Notes under the pieces: generated by a model
Told to the model about the DNA's origin: nothing
The model's database searches: none
The model's input: the letters and a program-made list of their open reading frames with translations, nothing else
Translations under genes and position numbers: made by a program
In this document: positions 1 to 10,318 of the stretch, in pieces
Layout: each line of letters starts with the position of its first letter
Numbering within the stretch: the stretch's first letter is position 1
NCBI GenBank assembly: GCA_963457665.1
Contig: OY735206.1
Coordinates: 51,819,368-51,883,367, forward strand
Direction: 5' to 3'
Length of the DNA: 64,000 bases
From: Thysanoteuthis rhombus
Lineage: Eukaryota > Mollusca > Cephalopoda > Oegopsida > Thysanoteuthidae

Positions 1-1867
1 CAAAGTTAATACAGAGATTGGTCACGGTGGAAAAATGGCTTGGATCAGACTGTCCAGTAGTTTGGTGAATTGATACTGATCTTAGAAGGAAAGAGAGAGA
101 GTAACCGGCAACAAGTGCCAGGACCAAAAGGTGTAACCAGCTTGAAGTGCTGGCGCCAACAAGTGTTTGATCACGTGCATCCAGGGTTTTTATAGGTGTC
201 ATCGGAGGATGTGATTTTTTCGATATCTGGCTAAAATAAGGATTTTGTATTTAATTCCTATGTTAAAGTGTAGGGAGCACAACACTTTTTTAAAATGCCA
301 GATGAATCAAATTCAGCCATATTTCTTTCCTATCTTTTCAATAAAAGTAAGTGTCTAAATACTTTATCAAATTTTGCCATACTTTTTTCCTATCTTTTAA
401 TAAAAGTAAGTGTGTAGATAATTTTTTTAAATGCTATTTTGTTAATAAAATAATATTCAACTTTTATTTGTGATGAAATAAGTTATATTTTTTTGATAAA
501 ATAAGTTTCTTCCAATGACTTTTTTTCATACCACACAATATGATTGTAGTGTTTTCTCACATAACATTATGTATTAAGACTCCATGTCCAATCACCTTTT
601 ACAACAGTTTCATTTGAGCATAAACTTTTCAAAATTAGAATACTTGAATTATTAAAAATCTAATTACCTAATGGATAGCTTTGAGCTTCTCAGTGCCAAT
701 CCATACACAAACAACCCCATTATTTTTTACTGGAGTATATATATACTTGAATGAATGAACCATGCTATTGGGATTGACGGCATTTTCACTACTATTGCAA
801 GGCAGATAATATAGTTACGGAAGAGTAATTTTCCTAAGTGCTTACTCATTGACCTGCATCCTTTTCAACCATCTTGTCATGCCAATGACAAGAAATTTTG
901 TAGTACTAAGGGAAGTGAGTTCATGCTTTTTCAAAGGGCATGAGTACAAAGGAAATATAAAACAACCTCAGCCAAAATTCAAAGACAGCTTGCCAATTCT
1001 ATTTTTGGTACACCAGTGTTACATCATTCTGCATCTCCGCACATGTACACAAGTGTACATATACTGTTGAATTTCATCACATACTGAGCCGAAAATTTTT
1101 CACTACTGCTCAAGTAAAATTATGTAATCATTCCTTTTTTTTTTTTTTTTTTCCAAAAACATATTTAATTCACTTTTGCTCCTTCCTTAGAACCAGTTTA
1201 ATCAAATACTTTTTTTAAATCTTTCACTTGTACACGGGATGTGATAGAGAGGTGGAGACTGAGGTCACTTCATTTTATTCATCTGTATTTTTATTCTCCT
1301 TCATTTACTGGGGCATAATATTATAATCTATTTCTGATTGCTTGGCATGTCAAAGCTTTACCATGGCCTCATTGACTGTACATTTCAGGAACATGTTCCC
1401 TATTCTCAGGCAGGTTTTCAGCTAGTATTAATGAAAAATAATTCAACATGACTTGTTCTCAAACTTGTACATTCAGTTTGGTGTTAGAACAGAGAAACCA
1501 AAAGCCTAAAATTTCACTTCCAGGGCAAGGTTAGTGACTTTATGACAACAAAATTCATGTCTGTGTTTAACTTTTTTGGAGGCTACTATGCAGAAATTGA
1601 GACTGAAAGTTGTGAGATTTTTTGCCAGTCCAGTAACATGTTTTATAAAACAATTGCTTAAAAGAAGGAAAATTCTGGTTTTAAAGAACCCTTCAAACTA
1701 TTTCAATAACTTATAAAATCTATATTACCCTTATAGTCTAACTCCAGTCCAAGTTGGATCTGTTGAGAAGTAGAACAATCCTCACCTGATTTAAGGGAGT
1801 AAACTTTTCACTGTTTGCTTATCCCATCATGTTAAACCAAACCTATGAATAAGATTAACATTTCTCC
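1..1867. other. Intergenic AT-rich sequence
   Basis: Apart from the 60-bp duplication and a T-run near 1134-1152 I see no gene or recognisable element. Confidence 0.6.
308..423. repeat. Local tandem duplication, about 60 bp, two units
   Basis: Two adjacent blocks share AAATT-GCCATA-TTTCCTATCTTTT and AATAAAAGTAAGTGT. Divergence shows the duplication is not recent. Confidence 0.8.
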
Positions 1868-1935
1868 ACTGTGATTTGAAATCACAACCAAGTGATTGGT
1901 AAGGTGGCTCTCTGACCAACTGAACTAAACTGGCA
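1868..1935 (-). mobile_element. tRNA-like sequence, probable SINE head
   Basis: On the - strand TAGTTCAGTTGGTCAGAG resembles a tRNA D-arm/A box. A T-arm-like stem-loop follows, TGTGA TTTCAAA TCACA, with 5-bp stem and 7-base loop. The acceptor stem does not pair convincingly, so a functional tRNA is unlikely. Confidence 0.5.
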
Positions 1936-2449
1936 AATCTTATATATCTACAAATTTATTTACTAGATATACATTACAAAAATTGCTGTAATCGTCTTCA
2001 GTTAGAATAGAAGTAGGAGTGGAGTTTAACTCTACAGCAGCTAGGCTTGTTGTGTAAACATTTACAGCTAAATGCATATTTTTGACTGGCCAAGAATCAA
2101 TTCACCCCTGTGTTGGCTTTTAATTGTTGAATCTACGATTCTCAAATAATATGAATAACTTTCTCCCTTATTTCAAAACCATAGTTATTCGACAATTGCT
2201 GACTGAAGCTTTTTTATAAATTCTTTTTATTCAATTCTCCGAATTCATTTATACTTTTACAAATGCTAGGTTGGTGTCTGACCACCTTGGACACACACGC
2301 AACAAACACCTCTCTCCACTTCACTCCCCCGTTCTCTCACTAACATACGCACTATCTTTCCCTCCAAACTGAAATTATTATGCAAAGTGAGTTCACTGCA
2401 TACAACACAAAATGGCAGCCTGATTTTTCCATTACTAAAACCGATAGAG

Positions 2450-2740
2450 GGTTACTCATGATTAAAATTCATGATCACTGTTTAATTCTGACCCAGCCAA
2501 ACATGTACTACAATATCTCCCATGAATGAGTACACCTCTACCATTTTTTTAATAAAAAGTTGATTTTCTTCTGAACCAAACGTAGCAGGATTTTATCATT
2601 TCTAGTGTAACATTACAAAATCAAAACAGATATTAATCAGGTATCATTTATTACCAAACTCTACAGTATTGAAACTCTGTCGCCAAAAATATGATTATGC
2701 TGCCATACAAAAGTGAGTACACCCCTTAAAAAAATATTCA
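2450..2740 (+). mobile_element. Possible Tc1-like fragment
   Basis: Two copies of a TGAGTACACC motif, at about 2527 and 2713, the second as CAAAAGTGAGTACACCCCTT, a phrase familiar from Tc1-family terminal regions. No transposase or paired ends were found. Confidence 0.4.
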
Positions 2741-2830
2741 GAGGCAACAATTTTGCTGATCAAAAAAAAAATCTATCCATCATTTGAAAAAATGGACTCT
2801 TCCACTTGAACAAGTTTGCATCAATTTCAG
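2738..2830 (-). repeat. Repeat family H, partial copy
   Basis: On the - strand, TCAAGTGGAAGAGTCCATT to AAAATTGTTGCC matches the middle of the longer copies at 26.5 and 30.4 kb. Confidence 0.6.
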
Positions 2831-3589
2831 TCACTCCATTGTTTGATGAGTTCAAAGTATTTGGTCCATCCATGATTCATGATCAAAATGCAAATATCAT
2901 CTCAGATCATTAGTGTAACCTTCCTCTTTTTTTCTCATGTAGAAATGTGACCAATATACAAATGAGTTTTTTTTTTTTGTTAAATATTCAGAATCTTTCA
3001 CATAATACATGAAAAAGGCACAATAACCCTTATCATGACTTGGCAGATATTAAGCAGTGTGAATTACTGCTTGTTTACAGCTGACTATTCTCAAAATTTC
3101 AAGCAATGACGTTGCAATTTTTCCTTTGCCTAAAAAGTCTACAAGCATCTTTGTTTAAGAGTAAAGGAAATGAAATCACACTTTGTGAAAAGGATAGGTT
3201 CCTTTGTATTTCCTCCAAAATTGATGTCAAATGGTAAAAATTGTGACAGTATCTTAAAATTCCAAATCATAAAATAAATCTCAGAAAAAGAAATTATTTT
3301 TTAAAATTAAGAATCACATGCAACGTAAATAAGGGATGATTTTAATTAATCCTTTCCATCATTGAACCTTGTAGCTGTACTCAAAGGGGCAAGGTTAAGG
3401 CATTCCCTGGTGTCTTTTTAGGGAGGTCGAATGTCGGGCTCTAGGCACTCTCTTCACTATCCTGCACTTTTCAAGCTGGAAGTCAATTTGTCCTCTTTTG
3501 GGGATTCTGACTTAAAAATTATATAAATTACCACAAATATACTTAAAACAGAGGGAAGTAAAATTTTTAATATCACTAATGTATTAAAA
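2831..3589. other. Intergenic sequence, nothing recognised
   Basis: AT-rich unique sequence with no supported gene. Confidence 0.55.
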
Positions 3590-4018
3590 AATATCAGCCA
3601 AAACTGTCATCATATGTTTCTTCGGTTTTCAAAGCGGTCTGTTTATGTACAGATGTACAGACTGCACCAATGGAGGAAGAGGGCTGAAAATTTAAATATT
3701 TACTCCTTATTATGTCTAAAACAAAACCTTTTTTTTTTTTTTTTTAAATTCCCCACCTAAATAGGTTTTGACTCGGGGGGGAGGGTCAATTTGAGATGCA
3801 AGTTTATGCTAAATTGGTCTCCAGTTTCTTCCAGCAGCATTCATGCTTGTTTTTTGGAAATTCAGGTTTTTTTCAGTGATCACTGCCTAATAAAAGGCAA
3901 GAGAAGTAACTAATTCATTGATCACCCCTTTGTCCTATTTTTCGATTGATCACCCCCTACAGACAAAAATACATTGATCATATAACAGTATCTATTGAGT
4001 GACTAACCAGATCTGCTC
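3590..4018 (+). repeat. Repeat family A, copy 1 (near complete)
   Basis: Defines the + orientation of a dispersed repeat of about 425 bp. In order it contains GGGCTGAAAATTTAAA, TTTACTCCTTATTATGTCT, GTTTATGCTAAATTGGT, GCAGCATTCATGCTTG, GTGATCACTGCCTAA, ATTCATTGATCACCCC and a final TGAGTGACTAACCAGA. I recognise no coding capacity or known class. Confidence 0.85.
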
Positions 4019-4769
4019 TTGTAGTTAGTGACGAGCCGCAGTGTACAAGACATGTCAACGCTTGCAAGAAGGTTAGTCTGTTCAGGCCCTGCTTTACATT
4101 CTTCTATGTTCTCTTTTGGGCGAAATTTCAAAACAGCCACTTGAAGCTTGTGGCTTGTCAAAAGCAAGGTCGGAGGAACTAGACAATTTCTATCTCTAGC
4201 CACGCATAGATGTATGCCCTCCACCCCTGTTACTTTAAATCTGACCTGGTATCAAATTTGTCCACATGTGGAGGTGAATAAATACCATCCTTGTCATGAC
4301 TATCATTGATTTCTCTACCACTACTATAGAGATCATCATACTCACTCAGGTGTTGTCATTAAATATTAGGCTGGTAGCAGTGCATAGCCAGGTTCTCAAG
4401 ATAAGGGGAGCAAGCACATAAAAAAGTGTCACAGCATGTACCAAATAATTCTGAATTAATTATACACTTTTATTTTGTACTCAAAATCAAAACTGAAGGA
4501 AGATACAGCTTTAAAGGAAGTACAATGTACATGATCATTATTTTACATTTAAAATCATTGCACAATAAAAACGTTTTACAGTAAACTCATTAATCAATAT
4601 TGCATTTAATATCATAACATAATTAAAATATGTGTTGTTTAATTTACATTTTGAACGTAAAGTGAAAACAATATAAAAATGTATAAAACATCTACACCAG
4701 CCTCTTTCATCTAGGGCTTTATTTTTGGCAAGTTATCAATCACTTTATTGTAATCCACCTCAGTAGCCA

Positions 4770-4850
4770 ATTATCTCACAGTGGAGAGCAAAGGTAACCC
4801 AGAACAAAGCCCAGTGCTTGACACAGCTAACAGATTGTTCCACAACAGAG
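4770..4850 (-). mobile_element. Weak tRNA-like sequence
   Basis: On the - strand GTTAGCTGTGTCAAGCACTG and GGGCTTTGTTCTGG resemble the D and anticodon arms of tRNA-derived SINEs. The B box is poor. Confidence 0.25.
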
Positions 4851-6250
4851 CTAGTTATTAGTAGGATCAGAAAAATGTAATACAATGTAAACAGGTCAGA
4901 ATAAATGGAACGTTGAAATAAATGTTATTGACGATTATAAATTCTAGTAGAAGCTTCACTCTCTCAACACTTGAATTTGACATACTGCTACAGCTCATTA
5001 TCTCTTTGTACATACCTTTTAACAAAAAAAGCTTTTGTACGAGATCAATTTAACTTCGGATGGCATCTGAGTTTGTGTCTGCTAAAATTTTCAACTTTTT
5101 CCCATTATCTGCATCATCAAAATGCTTTGGATCTAAAGCACTAGATTTGGAAGCCACATTTTTAAAATTCTCAAATCTTTTACCTGTCCTGTTTATTCAT
5201 AACAGAATAAAAGGGATTCAAGTACTAATTTCTTTTGAGACTGAAATATTCTTTCATTCTCTGCAATTTCACCCCGGAATCGTTTTTCTTTTATATACTC
5301 TGTTTTGTTTGTCATCCGTATTAATATCACATTTTCAAGCTAATTTGGTAGTGTCATACGCTATCTCTTTGAAATTTGCTTGTTTGCAAAAATTTCTTTC
5401 AAAAAGCTGAATCAAATGAGAAACTGTTATCAGATGGATTGAAAGCCTTATCTAGCACTTTACTCAAGAATATAACAACTAAGAACTTATAAGTTCTGAG
5501 TGTTTCTAGTATACCCTTTGCTCTTTGGGAGAACATTTTGTTTTTTTTTATTTCACCAACTGGAATTCTTCGTAGAGTAACTAGTACTGCTGGTAGATTC
5601 TAGCAAGACTGCCTCTACTGCTCATTTTCTCAACACCTACCTGATTATCACAATATTTCTTTCGTGTCAGTATGAAAGATGTGATATGACGTATTGTCCT
5701 TCTTCAAGTACTGAAAGACCATGTAAATGGACAGAAAAAAAGTTAGATACTTCCTAGAGTAAAAAAAACAATTTGGTGTGAATATTGGAGCTCACTGTAT
5801 CCATTAAAACCAAACTAAAATCATGTGCACAGTAGTGCATGAAGAGAGAACACATTTTTCCATAAAATACAAAATGGCATCCATTTTGTTTCAATATACT
5901 TCTACAGTTTTAACATTTAACACAATGTTTTCAACAACATAAAGTTTTCATTTATTCATTTTATTCATTTGAATTTTTGAATACTTCTTCAAATTCCTGA
6001 AAGGTTTTCCATCCTCTTTTTAGTTATGTGCATTTTTCCCTGCATTCTACACTATTCATCTCCTTTCTCTTTTCTGCTCCAAATGCTTAGACATTCAAGA
6101 AGGAAGTCAGGGAAAATATCCTAGGAAAAAAATCATTGGAAAAATGTCACAGAACTCATAAGATATTGAATGTGTTGCTAAAAGAAGGAAAAATGAAGGT
6201 ATTATATCTTGTATATATACCTTATTTCATTGCTATAGATTAAATAAAAA
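4851..6250. other. Intergenic sequence, no supported gene
   Basis: Short open frames occur on both strands near 5.05-5.41 kb but lack homology, splice context or coding bias strong enough to call. Confidence 0.5.
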
Positions 6251-6289
6251 GAACACCTACACAACCTATGTATTCCTTGATAGTAGGAC

Positions 6290-6960
6290 CAGGTTCACTT
6301 ATTAAAATATTACTTATTTTATTAAAAATTTATTGTGACTTTTCCCCTCTCCAAAGTTTTTATTCCCAACCCTTACTATATAAAAAGACACACACATCTA
6401 TACAATCTTCTCAACATGGTATTGTATTTGTCTTAGGATATTACTTATTTTATCATTTCATGACCTTTAGTGTCAATGTTTACTTGATTAAAATATTTCT
6501 TATTTTATGAAAAATAGTATTTATTACACTATCATAAATTTCATCAATTACATTCTTTGAACGTACTTGGGGTAGTTTTTAAGGTGACTTCAAAAATGTC
6601 ATTGGAAAAAGAGTCACAACTTAGCAATCTGGCTAAGAAATGAAGTCATAGGGAAAACAGGTACGTTCAAATTATTTGATTTATACTGATAAAATGAGAA
6701 ATATTTCAATAAAACTTGTAATATTATAATTTGTTCAATTCATAGTTATAAAAAAATAATTACAATATTTTTTTTATCTTCAACATTTACTTCCTAGAAA
6801 TATTACCTCTTTTGCGACTAAAATATAATTTTATTTCTATGAATTAGAATGTCACTTGCTTTGTTTACAAAAATATTACTTATCTTATAATAATAAATTA
6901 GATAAATCAAAATATTCATTTTTATGAAAAGAAATCTCCCCAGGACCATTTTACCAAGCC
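6290..6960. repeat. Degenerate AT motif cluster (family D)
   Basis: AAATATTACTTATTTTATTA-like sequence recurs at about 6306, 6440, 6491 and 6872. The same motif in the opposite orientation occurs near 470 and 48.04-48.32 kb. Confidence 0.55.
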
Positions 6961-7154
6961 AGAAAAATCAAACTTATGATTTTTTTCGTATGACGTTTTT
7001 TCCCACAGCACATAGGCGTACATTCTTGCGTTTCATTACATTTCTGTTCTCATAAAATCAATGTTTGTCTTTGTTCTAATCATATCATTTGATATTGATT
7101 TAAATACTTACTATTTCTCTTTTTGGTCCTGCTCCCACAAATTATACCTCTACG

Positions 7155-7379
7155 CCATGTTGCCAATTCAGCGCTCTCTGTGCTAAACTTGGCGCGTTTG
7201 TTTCTTTGACAGCGCAAAAATTAACCATTCACCGCTAATTTTATCAATATTAAGACACTTTGAGCTATATCCTAGCCTCACGATTCAAATTTAGCCATTT
7301 GTATTTATTAAAAAATTACCATAAAGGGTTCACTCTTGTATAGCACGTTTTCGAGGTCAATTTTGATTTGGCAACACTA
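7155..7379. mobile_element. Non-autonomous hAT-like element, family 1 copy a (225 bp)
   Basis: Ends carry the inverted repeat ATGTTGCCAA / TTGGCAACAC. The flanks CCTCTACG (7147-7154) and CTTCTACG (7380-7387) form an 8-bp target duplication with one mismatch, the hallmark of hAT insertion. The interior is rich in GCGCTAA and TAGC words. It has no coding capacity. The copy at 45.74 kb has nearly the same length and ends. Confidence 0.85.
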
Positions 7380-7387
7380 CTTCTACG

Positions 7388-8640
7388 CCACGGAAATAAA
7401 GCTCTTATTGAATGAGGTATCTATCTCCGTGACGTAGAATAAATGTACTCAGAATAATAGGCTTTTTTGACAATGTAGGTAATTGCGTCATTAAGCCAGA
7501 TTCAGTTTAGTTGGGGTGGGATTAATCTAATAAGAAAATTGGTAGTTAAATTTAGTATGGCTGATATCAGAATCAGGATTTTTAGGTTATTGAATCAACA
7601 GTGACTACACACGTTTAAGAAGAAAAAAATGATTTTTTTGCCACCTATCGAGCTATAAAACGAATTAATCTATCAGTTTAAGATCTAGTTCAGAAATATA
7701 AATTTTGGTAAATGAATTTTAATTTTCATCCCTTCTACATTTTTTTAATAAAAAAAATTCAATTTGCCTTGGCGTTATTTCCATTAAAGTTAAGCGCGAT
7801 ATTTTTTTTTATTAAAATGGTTCCCTAACCGAACCAAAAACATCAGAAACCTATAAGTGTAAAGTAATTATTTACCATATAAACAATACCAATGAATCAA
7901 GGGACTGGACATGTGATGATTTCTTGGTATTCGTTCATGGTTTGCTCAAAATATTTGCATCTAACCTTAAATGGGTTAAAACAAAAACAACAAAATACAC
8001 CTTGTGCAGCTTTTGCCGTTTTGGGCCATGGCAACCATTGGCCATTCATTGCCATTACTATCCACGCAATTCACTGTGGTGCACCTTTTCGCCCATAACC
8101 TATTTTTGGCTGTTATATAGTTGTTGTTTCAGGCATATATTGTCAGTTTATATTTTATACAAATTAAACACGCATTCTTCTAATTCTACTTTACAAACGT
8201 TGTTCTGTTGCCATAGAGGTATTTTTATTTCATTTTGAGGCACTAAAATAATTGCCATTCATGTTCACTACACTCGGACCACATTCATTTTTCTTTTTAA
8301 TTTTAAAACTTATCAGCTCTTTTAGTGAGCAATGAAAGAAAGTTATTAAAACAACAATTTCAGCTGCTTAGACCTATTCTCAAATACATAAATAACAATT
8401 GCATTATTTTCAAGCAATTAAGGTTTTTAAACCAAAGGAAAAAGGTGTTAAGTACTAAGTGGTAAGTGGTTCTACAACTTACAAGCGTTGAATAATGACA
8501 AAGTAATTTTAATTTGTTCTTGTTTGAAATGAGTTTTTAACATTATGGAATTTGGGGGTGGGTTTACACACACTGTTTGTTTTCGTTTTGTTATGTTTTT
8601 TAATATTTACTTTTGAGGACATATTTGCGTTATCATATTT
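7388..8640. other. Ferritin upstream region
   Basis: AT-rich sequence leading to the ferritin promoter. Short open frames at 7.89-8.24 kb look fortuitous. No repeat was recognised. Confidence 0.5.
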
Positions 8641-8678
8641 CCCAAACAAACACTGCTTGTGCGTCATGTTCTTGATGA

Positions 8679-8705
8679 TCACGTGATATCTTCATGCCTA
8701 TAAAA
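8679..8705 (+). promoter_or_regulatory. Ferritin core promoter: TCACGTGA palindrome and TATA box
   Basis: TATAAAA lies at 8699-8705. An initiator-like TTCAGA suggests transcription starts near 8731, about 30 bases downstream. TCACGTGA at 8679-8686 is a perfect palindromic E-box of the kind bound by USF, MiT/TFE or HIF-type bHLH factors. The binding factor is inference; the motifs are directly visible. Confidence 0.65.
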
Positions 8706-8730
8706 GCTTCTGCAGCCCGGAGAGCGCTTC

Positions 8731-8891
8731 AGAATTTGTCTTGCTACGTCAGTGAACGTACGGACCAGTTCTGCCAATTCGAAAACGTGAAGGATAGGAA
8801 TCTATTGATTATCTCCGACTTTTTTTTAAAAAATTTCACCCGGTTTTAATTTGTATACCTCGATTTCAACAATTAACATATCGAAACGAAA
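8731..8891 (+). promoter_or_regulatory. Ferritin 5' untranslated region
   Basis: About 160 bases from the inferred cap site to the ATG, with no upstream ATG and no obvious intron. The IRE occupies the first 35 bases and the rest is AT-rich with a T8 run. The cap position is inferred from the TATA box. Confidence 0.65.
8736..8766 (+). promoter_or_regulatory. Iron-responsive element (IRE)
   Basis: The hexaloop CAGTGA (8750-8755) is closed by a perfect 5-bp stem, TACGT with ACGTA (8745-8749 with 8756-8760). An unpaired C at 8744 lies directly below, and a lower stem forms between about 8738-8743 and 8761-8765. This is the canonical IRE geometry bound by IRP1/IRP2 in low iron to block translation of ferritin mRNA. 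It lies within about 40 bases of the inferred cap, where such elements repress. Confidence 0.93.
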
Positions 8892-8996
8892 ATGAGCGAA
8901 ACACGACCCCGTCAAAATTTTAGCGAAGAGTGTGAAGCTGGTATCAATCGTCAGATCAACATGGAACTCTACGCCTCGTATGTGTACGAGTCCATG
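8892..8996 (+). CDS. Ferritin coding exon 1 (residues 1-35)
   Basis: Encodes [10 protein letters not shown] to YVYESM, including helix A ligands E25 and Y32. It is followed directly by donor GTGAGT at 8997. The exon also carries the whole 5' UTR, so the IRE and start codon lie in the same exon. Confidence 0.95.
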
Positions 8997-10276
8997 GTGA
9001 GTTGTATTATTTTTATATTTTCTACTTCACTAGTTTAGCAAATAAAAAAAACTAGAAATGCTATTTGCTTAAAAACGCTGATGAAAAACACGGCTTGTAT
9101 TTCATTTTTTCTTCATTATGTCGTCATCGTTTTTGCGGACTGGTTTTATTGATTTGCTTTGTAAAGTCGAACCCCCACTTCGGAGCCAATTCACTCGCTC
9201 CACTTTTCGCTTTCTTTATTAGTTATCTTTTCTCATAAATGAAAATTTTCTGGCAGAAATGATTGCCGGATTCGTTGTAAGCAGATCAATTTACTCAGGA
9301 CTCGTTAATGTTCATAAAAAGATCGCTCTCTGGTGAAGACGAATTTTGTCGATTTCATTTATTTTACAACTCAGATTTTTTTTCAATATCGCACACCTGA
9401 AATATACACAACATAGTCAATTACACATCGCAGACATCCTTTCAAGTCATTAAAATTCCTTTTAACCATCGGTTTTAATTTTGGAGGTAGTAAGATGTCT
9501 AAAAACTGCTCTTTGATATCATCATTTATTTAATTCTATGTGAGTCATTTGACATTAAGAGAAAAGATTTGTTTCTATTTAAACCCCGCATGGTCTCTAT
9601 TTTCGAGATGAATTCCTAGTCCTTGCCTTATCACTCGGTAATCTTTAAGAATCTATTTTTGTTCACATAGAATTGTGTGGTCCTATATTTTTTTCAGATA
9701 TTTGTGTCTTAATTCACTAGAAAAACTGAGAAATCCATGTTAAGGTGAAAAAAAATAGGTAAAATGTATGGGTCTTCGTCTTGACTAGATAAAAGACAGA
9801 TAATTATTTACTACCTATTCTATCTTTGTGTTGCTACTGACAGCATGAAGTATATTTTTCTTCCTTGATTTGTTAATTAGAATGAACAATTGTCTGAGCT
9901 TTTTTGTACATTAGAGAAACAAAGAAAATAGAGGGTTTCTGTCCTTTTTCAAGTCAAGGTCATTCACTGTTTTTGTTGAATCCTTCTGTGACGTTATTTT
10001 TTCAATATCTTATGTTTCCAAGTGCTGCTCAATTTTTAAACATGCCAGATTTTATCTGCACTAATGAGAAACATTGGGCGCTACGATTTCATATCTCCGA
10101 TACAGTGATCGCTACGATTTCATATCTCCGATACAGTGATCGCTACGATTTCATATCTCCGATACAGTGATCGCTACGATTTCGTATCTCCGATACAGTG
10201 ATCGCTACATTATAAGGAAGTCCTACGGTTTAGCGACATAAAATTAGAACAACGCACTAGACATTTATTGAGTGCG

Positions 10277-10318
<42 letters not shown>

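Noticed and set aside
5054-5410. Open frames on both strands near 5.05-5.41 kb, the - strand reading KRFENFKNVASKSSALD
   Set aside because: The - strand stretch is only about 45 codons with stops before it, and I recognise no family. The + strand frame looks like AT-rich noise. Could be a gene fragment but unsupported.
10079-10208. CRISPR-like array or a cluster of extra IREs in the 31-bp repeat
   Set aside because: The units are directly adjacent without spacers, and this is an animal intron. The CAGTGA in each unit is not closed by the required 5-bp stem: the possible stem CGAT/ATCG is out of register by one base and there is no bulged C.
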